Shown here piece by piece: positions 1-9,620 of a stretch of 50,574 nucleotides of DNA. The position numbers were made by a program, and so were the translations under genes. The stretch spans positions 1 through 50,574 of the forward strand of contig JAEUUX010000042.1 of the NCBI GenBank assembly GCA_016787295.1. The letters run 5' to 3'. Position 1 is the first letter of the stretch; the number at the start of each line of letters is the position of its first letter. The notes under the pieces were generated by a model. That model ran no database searches and was not told the DNA's origin. It saw only the letters and a list, made by a program, of their open reading frames with translations. This DNA comes from Chitinophagales bacterium (GTDB taxonomy: Bacteria; Bacteroidota; Bacteroidia; Chitinophagales; UBA2359).

Positions 1-166
1 CTTTGATGTTTTGAACTACTTCTTTGATGTTTTGAACTACTTCTTTGATGTTTTGAACTACTTCTTTGATGTTTTGAACTACTTCTTTGATGTTTTGAAC
101 TACTTCTTTGATGTTTTGAACTACTTCTTTGATGTTCTGAACTACTTCTTTGATGTTTTGAACTAC
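1..166. repeat. 21-bp tandem repeat array, left end of window
   Basis: About eight head-to-tail copies of a 21-bp unit with core GATGTTTTGAACTACTT. The copies are identical except for one T-to-C change in the unit near 121-140. The array runs off the left edge, so its real length is unknown. There are no spacers, so it is not a CRISPR. The unit is a multiple of three and gives an open frame in this register, but that frame has no gene-like character. It lies about 170 bp beyond the stop of the leftward envelope operon. A sister array closes the right end of the window. Confidence 0.95.
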
Positions 167-266
167 AATAAAGTAGCCTATTTTATCCCCACAATAACTT
201 TCTTTACAAAACCTTTCTCAATGGCAATATTTCTTTCGGGTCAAACAAACCCGCTCCTCTCCTACC

Positions 267-309
267 CAAAAAAATCAGACCCCCCACCAAAAATTTGGTA
301 GAGGGTCTG
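267..309 (-). terminator. Rho-independent terminator of the PorV/TonB operon
   Basis: Read on the minus strand, CAGACCC...ACCAAA pairs with TTTGGT...GGGTCTG (plus positions 276-309) with a short AT loop and one or two mismatches. A run of about seven U follows (plus 268-274). It lies 25 bp beyond the stop of the PorV-like gene. Confidence 0.75.
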
Positions 310-333
310 TTATATTTATTGCTAATGTTTCGC

Positions 334-1419
334 TTATTCGGTCTCCAAATCAGGCGAAGCAGCGAGGTCGAGTCTCACGCCCAAGGTGTGTGTTCCTTGA
401 TAAGGATTAGAGGCTTTGAAGCTATAGTCGACACCAATGCGAGGACCATCTTTTTTCAAAGGCACATTCACCGATACGCCCGCGCTCAAACCTGTATAGG
501 CAGATGAACGTTCGTTGGGGTTAAGGCTGCCCGAAATGCCATTTTCGTAGCGGTAGCCACCACGTAGCATAAACATTTCTTTGTAGGCATACTCTAAGCC
601 GCCACCAATAAAGTCTTTGGTGAAAGAGTTAGAGGTAAAGTTGGCTAACAAAGTAATGCGATGTTTTTTGGCAGCTAACAAAAAGTCATAGCCCGCACCG
701 ATGTTCAATTGCGAAGGCATCTCAAATTTTTCGGAGCGTTGCTGAACAGTCAGGTTGTAACCTTGTGGCGAAGTAAGTTGGATCGCCATACCATCGCCCG
801 AAAAACGCATAGGTGTTCCGATGTTGCGCAACGCAATGCCAAAGTGCATATTGTTGTCTTTGCCTGTCACGTATTGAATGCCCATATCCATGCAAATACC
901 AGAGGCTTTTACGTCGGAGATAGACTCGTTTACCAACGTACCCATGAAACCAACATGGATACTTTCGGAGAACGAGCGGGCATAACCAATACTCACATTG
1001 AGCAATTGTGGGCGGAAAGTAGCACCAGAATTACCTTCGGGTGCATCAATGGTGGTTATAGGGATTTCGCCAAACCCCATAGACATCATGCTCAAACCGA
1101 TGACACTGCCTTCGCCAATGCGTTGAGCAAAACCAAAAGCATTGATGCTAATATCGCTACCTTTGAGGTATTGAGAATTGGCGAACACGACTTGGGTTTT
1201 GTTCAAAAATGCCAAACCACCCACATTGCTGCGCATCGCTTCAATACCTTTGACAGTGGAGCTATTCATACCATGAAAACCACCACTTTGTCCCCAAGGA
1301 TTGATGAGCAGTTCTGTTGCCCCTGCTTGTCCCGCTCGGTCGCGGTTGCCTGCCCAGATGTTGGCAGCGGTAGCAACGAAAAGGAATAAAGAAAATAATA
1401 GAATGTTTATTTTGCGCAT
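334..1419 (-). CDS. PorV/PorQ family outer-membrane beta-barrel protein
   Basis: 361 residues. An N-terminal signal peptide (residues 1 to about 23, KINILLFSLFLFVATAANIWA) is followed by GQAGATELLINPWGQSGGFH, the typical start of PorV/PorQ (UPF0164, FadL-like) barrels. The rest alternates short strands with Gly and aromatic residues and ends in a strand (GTHTLGVRLDL). In known T9SS organisms PorV shuttles cargo from the translocon to the attachment complex, while other paralogues have unknown roles. It is the last gene of a leftward operon, 96 bp after the large secreted protein and downstream of a TonB receptor. The same three-gene order recurs in Bacteroidota, so it may be a dedicated partner of the upstream secreted protein. 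That link is inference. Family assignment is good; an exact orthology to PorV is not claimed. Confidence 0.8.
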   Translation of the reverse strand: MRKINILLFSLFLFVATAANIWAGNRDRAGQAGATELLINPWGQSGGFHGMNSSTVKGIEAMRSNVGGLAFLNKTQVVFANSQYLKGSDISINAFGFAQRIGEGSVIGLSMMSMGFGEIPITTIDAPEGNSGATFRPQLLNVSIGYARSFSESIHVGFMGTLVNESISDVKASGICMDMGIQYVTGKDNNMHFGIALRNIGTPMRFSGDGMAIQLTSPQGYNLTVQQRSEKFEMPSQLNIGAGYDFLLAAKKHRITLLANFTSNSFTKDFIGGGLEYAYKEMFMLRGGYRYENGISGSLNPNERSSAYTGLSAGVSVNVPLKKDGPRIGVDYSFKASNPYQGTHTLGVRLDLAASPDLETE

Positions 1420-1450
1420 ATTAATTTTGTTTAGAAAAAATGAACAAGTG

Positions 1451-1503
1451 TAATGAGGTAGCTAATGCCATAGTACATCGCTACAGCATTAGCTTGCTCA
1501 TTA
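1451..1503 (-). promoter_or_regulatory. Intercistronic stem-loop, PorV gene 5' region
   Basis: AGCTAATGC (1460-1468) pairs with GCATTAGCT (1486-1494). Outside a 2x2 internal loop, TAATGAG (1451-1457) pairs with CTCATTA (1497-1503). This gives 16 base pairs closing a 17-nt loop and filling most of the gap between two operon genes. There is no U-run, so it is more likely a processing, stability or attenuation element than a terminator. Confidence 0.6.
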
Positions 1504-1515
1504 TGTTTGAACTTT

Positions 1516-4500
1516 TTAGAATACGTCCAAATCGATAGGACGGCTAATACAGAACCATTTGAGGGTACGCTCTACGCCCAAATCAGGTGCTTCGACGTGG
1601 ATAAGGTACACACCACTCGATATTGGGATATTTTTGAAGTTGGTCAAATCCCAATCGACCGAGTTGATTTTTTTAGTGCTTGTTTCGTTACCCACAGAAG
1701 TATCCAAACCAGTATTGTCTACTTTTATTTGTTCTATCAAAGTACCTTCGAGGGTGAAGATAGAGATAGTGGCGCGCGAAGGCAAGTTGGTGATGCGAAC
1801 GCGGTTGTCTAACTGCGAATTTTCGTACTTAGAAAACGCATAGTATGGATTTGGTACGATTTGCACCATATCCAAGGCATTTTTCGCTACTTCGGTTTGT
1901 TGCACTTTGGCAGCATAGTTGCCCATATCAAATTGATAGCGATACAGTCTCTGAATAGTATCTAATTGTCGATAGGGGTTGGTCATGCGAACTTTCATCG
2001 TGGCTACTGACGGAATAATGCCGTCTGCTACTGATTTAAGTGCAAAACCACCTGACAACATAGTGGTAGAAACATACATACAGTTGCGGTATACTGCCTC
2101 TTTGTTGGCAAGATAATCCTCTTCGTCGGTGGCTAATTCGCTTGCTACTAAACTGCTGTGGATAGCTTGTCCGCCGTCGTAGCGGCTGTTCATCACATAT
2201 ACATAATGTTCGCCACCATAGCGCAAGTTGTTACCGCTTGGACCAAAAGTACTAGTCATCACGCGGTCAGAAGGATTCCAAATCATGTCTTTACCGTTGT
2301 CAGTTCCATAGAAAGAGTTTTCGGAGAACATTACGTTAAGGCGTTCGCCGGTCTCTACATTGATGGCATAACCGGGGAACCAAGAATAACCTACATCTTC
2401 GGCAGCATATAGCTCGGCAGCATTGGTAGTTGTAAAGCTACTATTGCTATCAGCAGTAAAGAATGTGAAAGCCGCCGCAGTCACACTGCTACCACTTGCA
2501 TTGGTATAGGCAACACTCGAAGCAGACGTACCACCAACATAGTAGGTTTTACCAGACTGCAAATTACCTGATATAGGGCTGGCATAGTTATTGCCATCTT
2601 TGTTCCAAGAAGCATGGTGGCGAAGGTTGTTTTTCTCGGCTTTACCTTCAGAGATAGCTGTGCTTTTTGCCATTTCCACCACTGCACATTTTGTCCATTT
2701 GGATTTGTCGGGTGTGAAAACAATATCTACGCTTTGCATTTCTGCCAAGGTGTAAGGAATACCGTTGGGGAAACAATCGGAACAAGCAGGTGCTAATAAA
2801 GGTTGTTGGTCAGACAACGGTTCTTTGTTCACCAAGCAATAAGGTGCTAATTTGCCATCTACCAGCGATTCATAATACTGTTTGGGATCATAATAACTGT
2901 TGATGCTAAAACGGTGGTCGCTATAAGCGGCTTTATCAAATTCTCCTGAACGAATCCAGTTGTAAATACTTTGTCCATCTGTGTCTTGGATAGGTGCTAA
3001 CCATTGTTTTTGAACCTCGACAAAGTTTAGACTGGAAGTAATCGTAGCATCAGTAGTATTGCTGGGGAAGTTTTTCTGTTGCATACCAATAGCAAAACCA
3101 TGACTGCCAATTGTCCAACCACCAACAGCTTCTTCATCGAATTTTCTGATAGAATCTGCTGAATGGAATACCTCGCCAGTCGTTAAATCAGTTAAAGTCC
3201 AGTAAGCTTGGGTTGTAAGGGTTTTTCTAATAGGTAAAAACCCAGATGGTATATATACTAGTGCATTATTAACATATTGTTCTACATATGTGGTATCGGC
3301 AGTATTAACCAACTTCAATTCGTATTGGTGCGGTTTGACTTTTACAGGGTCAAAAATTCGGAGGAAAATAGGTGTGAAACCGCCTTTGTAGACCGGGTCA
3401 GCGGCAAAACCATTTTGTAGGATTTCGCTAATACTTTCTTCGGTCAGTTCCAAATTAAGTCCGCCACAACCAAAACCATCTAATTGCGTAACATCAGGCG
3501 AATCGCCATATTCTGAGCCTAATACGATGCCGTCAAACTGTGGTGTAGGACGGTGTGGTACCGCACTATATTTTTTGATATTATTACGTCCTACCAAATA
3601 AGGCGTTTTTTGTCCGCCTGCTGATGGATTGGCAGGGTCATAAGGGGTATGCTTATTGTAGGCATACGCAATAGCTGAATAGTAGTAGGCTTTGTTGTTT
3701 ACTAAGCGTTTATCGCCCACAGCAAACAAATCTTCAGTGATCTTGAAAGTATGACTTATACCCGCATCAGGAGACTCTACTTCCAAAGAAGCAACTTCGC
3801 TAACCAAGTCTCCATCAAAGGTATAATTAATCAATTTACTAACACCATTGTCAATATCTACTATTGCTACCAAACGCGCACGATCGGGGTTTCCAAATTC
3901 TGAAGACGAGACAGTAGCATCGGCTAATTGATACAATTTGTAACCTTCGAAAAAATACAAAGAGTCAGGAATACCAGCAGCTCGCAATACGGGGTCTGCC
4001 TCACGGTAGCCTTCGTTGGCGTTGTTAGATTTGTTGGGGTCGTTCCACAAACCAATTACTATTTCTTGGTCTAATTCGCGGATAGCCAATTCGGGAGCAT
4101 CGGAACCGTCAAGCAAATCGAAACAGTTATCGAACAAGGCTTGTGCTTTTTTATCAGCACGCAACAACAAGTCAAAAGCGGGACAAGGGTGAACAGCACC
4201 ACGTGTCCAAACAACTCCCACAATAACATCGTTCACAGCTCCCGGTTCCAAAACAAAAGGACCAGAAGACTGTAAGAAACGACGGTCAGCAGGTGTGTTG
4301 CCATTGGCACACTCTGACCATGCCTCCAAATCTGTGACAGGATCAATAGAGCCACTTGCCCAAGTTGGGTCGCTTGGGAACATATAGGGATAAGGTAGGG
4401 TACCACCTTTACCTGTTCCGCCAAAAGTAAATGGCGTACCGTCTTTCCAAACACCCGCTAAATAGCCATAGAAGTGTGAGGCATTTTCGGGATTTCCTGT

Positions 4501-5640
4501 ATCGGAAAAGTCATTGTTATAGTAAACAAAGGCAGACATACCTAATTCTTCATAAACGGGTGTTCCATCAGCATTGGTACCTATGCGTTTTTTGGGTCCT
4601 TGGAAAAAGTCAACACCCAAATAAGGTGGATTTTCGCCATAAAAACCTTCGTCAACCGCATCACCATTATATACAACACCCAAACCTTCGGTAGGCACGC
4701 AACCCACAAAGTCGTCGGTATATTGTCCCAAATCGGGGTCTACCCATTGCCCAAAATAGGTGCTGTCTAAAGGTGTGGCAGAAAGGTTATCAACAGTATA
4801 GCGATAGAAAGTCATGTTGTTTACTTCGTCGTTGGTCTGGAAACCAAATGCCAAAGCACCTACCTCCAAGCCAATCGCCTCGCCACCTGTTTCGGTGTGT
4901 GAATTACCTCTGTCGTTGAATACCCACCATATCATTTGGTCGGCATAAGAGGGTTTACAGTCCAAGATAACCGGATAGTCGCCATCAAGTGGGTCATAGA
5001 CACCATCACCTGTTCTGTCCCAGAAAGGAGCTAAGTTTTTGTTAGCGGGCAGGTCAAAGGTATTGTAATCACCAAAATATGGGTTATTTTTTGCGGGCCA
5101 ACTCATGATATTAGTAGGCACTTGCGAGGCAGAAGAGATTAAGCCATTTTCATAGCGGCTCACAAAATCGGCTATTTCGGTACCATATACTGTCCAGAAA
5201 CGGTCATAGTCATTACACGTTTCGGCAGTAGTTTGTCCATTAGCATCTAATGGACCAGGAAAAAAGTCGTTACCTGTTTGGCGATATGTTTGTGCTGCCA
5301 CTTTCAAAGCGCCTGTGGCTCCGTCGATACCACCAATCCACAAAGCACCTGCATAAATGGAGTGCAAAGAAGGCAATCCTGAATTGATAGGCACTTTGGG
5401 TACTTCATATTTGGCTTCGCTTGCTACAGGATCCCACCAAAGGTCGCCACCGGTCAAAAGGCGAGTCCTTACGTTATTAATGGCAAGTTCTATTTGTGCG
5501 GTAGAGGCATTACAATCGGCAACTTCTGTTTTTTGGCTGGTATTGGGGTGTTTCCCTGTTTGACCAACGTTTTGTTTAGCCGCAACGATGTGGCTCGCGC
5601 ACAAGAGTACTATCCATATCAATAGTCGGTTAGTATTCAT
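1516..5640 (-). CDS. Very large secreted protein with T9SS/FlgD-like C-terminal domain
   Basis: 1374 residues with an N-terminal signal peptide (MNTNRLLIWIVLLCASHIVA). The body is rich in Gly, Asn, Asp and aromatic residues and has no enzyme motif I recognise. The last ~110 residues begin with IVPNPYYAFSKYENSQLDNR, continue with TNLPSRATISIFTLEGTLIE and contain ISSGVYLIHVEAP. That is the beta-sandwich pattern of T9SS sorting and FlgD-like domains, so export by the type IX system and a surface location are likely. It sits second in a leftward operon, 116 bp after the TonB receptor and 96 bp before the PorV-like barrel. The arrangement suggests the three proteins work together at the outer membrane, but the substrate is unknown. 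The signal peptide supports the chosen start. The family is recognised by layout, not by a named domain. Confidence 0.75.
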   Translation of the reverse strand: MNTNRLLIWIVLLCASHIVAAKQNVGQTGKHPNTSQKTEVADCNASTAQIELAINNVRTRLLTGGDLWWDPVASEAKYEVPKVPINSGLPSLHSIYAGALWIGGIDGATGALKVAAQTYRQTGNDFFPGPLDANGQTTAETCNDYDRFWTVYGTEIADFVSRYENGLISSASQVPTNIMSWPAKNNPYFGDYNTFDLPANKNLAPFWDRTGDGVYDPLDGDYPVILDCKPSYADQMIWWVFNDRGNSHTETGGEAIGLEVGALAFGFQTNDEVNNMTFYRYTVDNLSATPLDSTYFGQWVDPDLGQYTDDFVGCVPTEGLGVVYNGDAVDEGFYGENPPYLGVDFFQGPKKRIGTNADGTPVYEELGMSAFVYYNNDFSDTGNPENASHFYGYLAGVWKDGTPFTFGGTGKGGTLPYPYMFPSDPTWASGSIDPVTDLEAWSECANGNTPADRRFLQSSGPFVLEPGAVNDVIVGVVWTRGAVHPCPAFDLLLRADKKAQALFDNCFDLLDGSDAPELAIRELDQEIVIGLWNDPNKSNNANEGYREADPVLRAAGIPDSLYFFEGYKLYQLADATVSSSEFGNPDRARLVAIVDIDNGVSKLINYTFDGDLVSEVASLEVESPDAGISHTFKITEDLFAVGDKRLVNNKAYYYSAIAYAYNKHTPYDPANPSAGGQKTPYLVGRNNIKKYSAVPHRPTPQFDGIVLGSEYGDSPDVTQLDGFGCGGLNLELTEESISEILQNGFAADPVYKGGFTPIFLRIFDPVKVKPHQYELKLVNTADTTYVEQYVNNALVYIPSGFLPIRKTLTTQAYWTLTDLTTGEVFHSADSIRKFDEEAVGGWTIGSHGFAIGMQQKNFPSNTTDATITSSLNFVEVQKQWLAPIQDTDGQSIYNWIRSGEFDKAAYSDHRFSINSYYDPKQYYESLVDGKLAPYCLVNKEPLSDQQPLLAPACSDCFPNGIPYTLAEMQSVDIVFTPDKSKWTKCAVVEMAKSTAISEGKAEKNNLRHHASWNKDGNNYASPISGNLQSGKTYYVGGTSASSVAYTNASGSSVTAAAFTFFTADSNSSFTTTNAAELYAAEDVGYSWFPGYAINVETGERLNVMFSENSFYGTDNGKDMIWNPSDRVMTSTFGPSGNNLRYGGEHYVYVMNSRYDGGQAIHSSLVASELATDEEDYLANKEAVYRNCMYVSTTMLSGGFALKSVADGIIPSVATMKVRMTNPYRQLDTIQRLYRYQFDMGNYAAKVQQTEVAKNALDMVQIVPNPYYAFSKYENSQLDNRVRITNLPSRATISIFTLEGTLIEQIKVDNTGLDTSVGNETSTKKINSVDWDLTNFKNIPISSGVYLIHVEAPDLGVERTLKWFCISRPIDLDVF

Positions 5641-5677
5641 TGTATATTATTTTTGTTTTTTTTAGAAAGAGATTATA

Positions 5678-5732
5678 CTAATAGCTATGCTCACGATGTA
5701 GGTGTTGTTTGGTATCGCAACATGGCTATTAG
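5678..5732 (-). promoter_or_regulatory. Intercistronic stem-loop after the TonB receptor gene
   Basis: CTAATAGCTATG (5678-5689) pairs with CATGGCTATTAG (5721-5732): 12 pairs including one G-U wobble, closing a 31-nt loop. It lies between the stop of the TonB receptor gene and the start of the large secreted protein. It has no U-run, so it may be an RNA processing or differential expression element. Confidence 0.5.
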
Positions 5733-5756
5733 CAGAGTACGAAAGAAATGGATAGA

Positions 5757-8700
5757 TTAGAAAGTAAGAATAGCGCCTACACGAATACGGCGAGGAATGC
5801 TATAATTGTTCGGGTCTTGTATTTTCATACGATACTGGTCGATAAAAGCTTGGGCGTTGGTTTGCGAAGCGATAATTTCTTGACCTTGTGCCGAAGAAAT
5901 GAAACCGTCATCTAAGGCGCTACCTGTATAACTATATACGCCGATGATGTTTTGGGTGTTCAATAAGTTTTGGGTCAAGACATATACACTAAATCCGGGA
6001 GCGTTTTTGTCTCCGTTGGTTTTGAATTTAAATTCTTTTTCCAAACGGGCATCAATACGGAAGTTGAATGGCAAACGCGAACCGTTGATAGTGCCGTCCA
6101 ATGCACCGCGCGAACGCACACCAAATTGTGCTTCAGGTGTGGGATTGGCTTGTTGTGTATAGGGTTCGCCTGAACGCGCACGCAAGATAACGTTTAAGTT
6201 GGTATATGACAAGATGTTTTTGCCAAACAATTTGGGACCATTGTAGTCTTTACCACCACCAAAACCATAGTCTGCACTAACATTGATGAGATGACGCGAG
6301 TCGTAGCTCAAAGGGAAAATACTTCGCAAATTAGGACGACCAAAGTCAATCAAGTTGGCTTGTGAACGGTCTCCTGAACCTGTACCATCAGCAAATTGCA
6401 AAGTATAGTTGAACGTCATACGTAAGTTTTGGGTACGACGAAGGTCATAGTTAAAGTCAAATCCTTTAACCGTACCAAAGTCGATGTTGTTATAGGTATT
6501 GTAACCATTCACAGGATAAGTATTGTTAACACGATAAAGTTGTACCATGTCTTTCAACTCGCGATAGAAACCCGAAATGGTCAAAGCAGATGTTTTGCTC
6601 AATTTTTGTTTGAAACCGATTTGGTAATCGATGGTTCGTTCGGGTTTGAGGTTGGGGTTGTCAATCACGCCACCAGCACCTACTGTTTGTTCAAAGAAGT
6701 AGTAATCTTTGGCAGTTGGCATAAAACGGTCTTGTGGGCGTTGTGCCAATACATCGTAGTGAGCAAAGAATATGGCGTTTTCAGACAATTCGAACGAGAA
6801 GGCTACACGAGGCGATACAGAAATCTGTGGATTATAGTCCGTGAATGCCAAAGAAGTATTGTAATTAGGTGTTTTGTGACCGTTTTCCAATTGACCTTCA
6901 ATGAGGTATGGGATAGTCTGTGTACCTGTTTGCAATACGCGTGGGTCTTCTACTGCCAAACCGTCTTTGTTGTACCATTGGTTGCCACTGCGATAGCCTG
7001 TAATAGCTGTTGGGTCTTCTTCGCTATCCACATACACCACATAGTCGTCACCGACGGTAGTGGGATGTGCGCCAAATTCGGTCACTTCGCTGGCTGTTTT
7101 CACACCATACAAAGGAGAATAAATATCTTTAGGCACTTTTTGGTTCGCATCAAAGCGATCAACACGTACACCTATATTGAAAATCAAATCTTTAAACGCA
7201 AATTTATCTTGCACAAAACCTGCCATATAGATAGGACGGAAAGCACCCAAAGGACGTGTATAGATACCTTTTTCGGCATCAAAAGCTGTCCAATAATCTT
7301 GGAAATCAGGTTGTGTAGCAAAAGAATTGCCGGTATAGTCATAACCTGCGTAGGTATAACTGCTGTTGTTACCATCATTAGAAAGTTCGTCGGGTGACAA
7401 CATATCCAAAGAGTATTCATCAGGACTGTGGGAATACACATCTGCAAATTGCAGCGTACTATAACCAAATTTATCACGGAACTGTTTGTCAAAATAGCTT
7501 TGTCCTGTTGTCGTAAGATTATAGATGATACTATCATTTTCGCTAAACAACAAACCAGATTCGCCATTATATTCGGCTAAAGGAATTTGCTGACCATCGA
7601 TAAGCAAAATAGGATTAGCCAAATCTAAGCCGATGCCATTGCCATAACGCCCAACATTGTTAAACATCAAGCGCCACAATTGTTCGGGAGCTAAGAAAAA
7701 CTCGCGGTCGATACGTTGTTCATATTCAAAACCAAACTCAATGGCGTGTTTGTTTCGTTCGCTACCTGCTTTTTTCAAGTCGAATGAACCGTTAAAGGTC
7801 AAACGGTATTGATCGTTGTTGGAGAAACCATAGCTACCCCAAGGTGTACCGGGGACATAAGTAAGGTTATAGGCAGAGTACAATGAAGCACCTGCATAGT
7901 CTCCATTGATATAACCCCCATTGTTCAGGATTTGAAAGATGTTAGAATAATAGCTAGCTCCGTCATCGCCTGCCAAGGCAAAATAGTTGAGGTTGTGTGC
8001 ATCTTTTTCGGGATTAACACCGCCTGCTTCATACGTCACTAAGGTATCGGCATAACCTACCATAGTCCAGCCTTGCAAGTTTCCTACTTTTTGTTGTTGA
8101 AAAATTGGTGAGCCATACGATTTGAATTTACCTGCATAGCCATATTCAAACAAATTGTCTCCAAAAATAGGGTCTTTTTGTTTAGAGGTAGAGCGTGTAT
8201 AGTCGAACTGTACAGAGTAGTACGCATTTTGCAATGGTGAGGCTTTTCTCGTTTCACCTTCTTTGGGTGGGGCAGGATTAGCAAAGCGTTGTGTAAAACG
8301 AGCATAACCACGATACACATTGGCAGTTACCAAAGGACTGTGTTCCCAGTTATAAACTTCATAACGACGCATCAAGTCGCGATAGCCCGCACTACGTCCA
8401 ACAGCACCACCTTTTTCTATGTTCAAGTTACCGCCCAACACAAAGTTGATATTGGTGACAGGCTGAAAATCTATTTTTCCTGCCAACGAAATATTATCTT
8501 TGGTAACGTTTTGTTTTGCCTTAACTTTTTCAAAATTTTCGGCAGTCAACAAATCTACTACTTTTGTAAAACCGGTATTGTTTTCAGAACGTACTAATGG
8601 CGTGGCAGTAATGTCTGCCAATACGTCGTCTTTCACTTTCCAGATGCCAACAGCAGAAGGGTCGTCGTCTTTTTCGTGCAAATACTCACCCGATACGAAG

Positions 8701-9521
8701 AAACCCAACAAGGTGCGGCGATTAGATTTGTCTTTGCCTATTTTGGCAATCGGACCTGCCAAGCTAAAGTTCGCCAAATTGTAGTCGTATGCTTCTAAGA
8801 ATTTAGAAGTGACCAACTCGATACCACCCGAAAAAGTAGAGGACGGACCACGAGTCGTGATGTTAATAACACCACCTGTCGCATCACCATAACGAGCAGG
8901 TAAACCGCCCGTGATAACCGACAACTGCTCGATGGCAGACGCAGGCAAGGTCGATGACCCGCGCACTTTGATACCATCAATATAGTAGTCTGTTGCTTCG
9001 GCACGCGCACCACGCACGTTCAGGTTGCTACCTTCATCGGCTTGGTATACACCCGCCGTTTGAGAAGCGATGGACTGAACGTTACGTGTAGGGAGGTTCT
9101 GAATTTCTTCTTTGGTAATCGTTCCTCCTGTTGCTGTCTCGTCTGTTTGTAACAGAGGCACTTTATAGGCAACAATCTCTACTACGTCCAATACCGTGCC
9201 TTCTTCATTTAACTGTACATCTAAGAAAGTAATTTTATCAGTACGCACCAATACTTTCTCGATTTGTTGTGTTGCATAGCCAACAAATGACACTTTGACC
9301 GTATACTCACCCGCAGGAATGGGTTTAATGGAGTAGAAGCCGTCAAAGTCTGTTGCTATACCCGCCAACGCTCCATTGATGGTCACATTGACATTGGCAT
9401 ACGGAATCGGTTCGCCACTTTTGGCATCTGTTACCTTTCCTTGAATCTCGCCCGAAGCCTGCCCAAAGACAAGCACCGAACTGAACAAGCAAAGGAATAA
9501 GAGGGTTAAAATTTGCTTCAT
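5757..9521 (-). CDS. TonB-dependent receptor with carboxypeptidase-like regulatory domain
   Basis: 1254 residues from the chosen ATG at 9521. That start is placed directly before a clear signal peptide (MKQILTLLFLCLFSSVLVFG); a longer in-frame start at 9644 adds 41 residues that do not look coding. Order: a CarboxypepD_reg-like beta-sandwich (about residues 22-110, GEIQGKVTDAKSGEPIPYAN), a plug (about 120-235, with IQNLPTRNVQSIASQTAGVY, LNVRGARAEATDYYIDGIKV and GGLPARYGDATGGVINITT), then a long barrel ending in RIRVGAILTF with terminal Phe. Receptors of this type import ligands across the outer membrane using TonB energy. No SusD partner is present; instead a large T9SS-type protein and a PorV-like barrel follow. 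It is the first gene of that operon. The ligand cannot be told from sequence. Confidence 0.92.
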   Translation of the reverse strand: MKQILTLLFLCLFSSVLVFGQASGEIQGKVTDAKSGEPIPYANVNVTINGALAGIATDFDGFYSIKPIPAGEYTVKVSFVGYATQQIEKVLVRTDKITFLDVQLNEEGTVLDVVEIVAYKVPLLQTDETATGGTITKEEIQNLPTRNVQSIASQTAGVYQADEGSNLNVRGARAEATDYYIDGIKVRGSSTLPASAIEQLSVITGGLPARYGDATGGVINITTRGPSSTFSGGIELVTSKFLEAYDYNLANFSLAGPIAKIGKDKSNRRTLLGFFVSGEYLHEKDDDPSAVGIWKVKDDVLADITATPLVRSENNTGFTKVVDLLTAENFEKVKAKQNVTKDNISLAGKIDFQPVTNINFVLGGNLNIEKGGAVGRSAGYRDLMRRYEVYNWEHSPLVTANVYRGYARFTQRFANPAPPKEGETRKASPLQNAYYSVQFDYTRSTSKQKDPIFGDNLFEYGYAGKFKSYGSPIFQQQKVGNLQGWTMVGYADTLVTYEAGGVNPEKDAHNLNYFALAGDDGASYYSNIFQILNNGGYINGDYAGASLYSAYNLTYVPGTPWGSYGFSNNDQYRLTFNGSFDLKKAGSERNKHAIEFGFEYEQRIDREFFLAPEQLWRLMFNNVGRYGNGIGLDLANPILLIDGQQIPLAEYNGESGLLFSENDSIIYNLTTTGQSYFDKQFRDKFGYSTLQFADVYSHSPDEYSLDMLSPDELSNDGNNSSYTYAGYDYTGNSFATQPDFQDYWTAFDAEKGIYTRPLGAFRPIYMAGFVQDKFAFKDLIFNIGVRVDRFDANQKVPKDIYSPLYGVKTASEVTEFGAHPTTVGDDYVVYVDSEEDPTAITGYRSGNQWYNKDGLAVEDPRVLQTGTQTIPYLIEGQLENGHKTPNYNTSLAFTDYNPQISVSPRVAFSFELSENAIFFAHYDVLAQRPQDRFMPTAKDYYFFEQTVGAGGVIDNPNLKPERTIDYQIGFKQKLSKTSALTISGFYRELKDMVQLYRVNNTYPVNGYNTYNNIDFGTVKGFDFNYDLRRTQNLRMTFNYTLQFADGTGSGDRSQANLIDFGRPNLRSIFPLSYDSRHLINVSADYGFGGGKDYNGPKLFGKNILSYTNLNVILRARSGEPYTQQANPTPEAQFGVRSRGALDGTINGSRLPFNFRIDARLEKEFKFKTNGDKNAPGFSVYVLTQNLLNTQNIIGVYSYTGSALDDGFISSAQGQEIIASQTNAQAFIDQYRMKIQDPNNYSIPRRIRVGAILTF

Positions 9522-9612
9522 ACTGTTTATTTTATAGTTTGTGATTTCGTTAATCAATAATAGTGTAAGCAAGACTGCTGCGTTAAAAAATGTTAAAGCA
9601 GTTTTCAGTCCG

Positions 9613-9620
9613 CAAAAGTA
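9613..9620 (-). promoter_or_regulatory. -7 element of the TonB receptor operon
   Basis: On the minus strand this reads TACTTTTG, matching the Bacteroidota -7 consensus TAnnTTTG, about 90 bp before the ATG at 9521. No good -33 TTTG is visible at the usual spacing, so the call rests on one box. The rest of the gap (9621-9905) shows no gene or clear structure. Confidence 0.45.

Noticed and set aside
1-166. Possible CRISPR array at the left (and right) end
   Set aside because: Units are directly abutting with no spacers and no cas genes are in the window.
11-301. 96-residue open frame repeating YFFDVLN
   Set aside because: It is the 21-bp tandem array read in one frame plus non-coding sequence. 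It has no promoter, no family match and is truncated by the window edge.
709-1389. 226-residue plus-strand frame
   Set aside because: Lies wholly antisense to the PorV-like gene, with poor composition and no domain.
6429-7397. 322-residue plus-strand frame
   Set aside because: Antisense shadow inside the TonB receptor gene.
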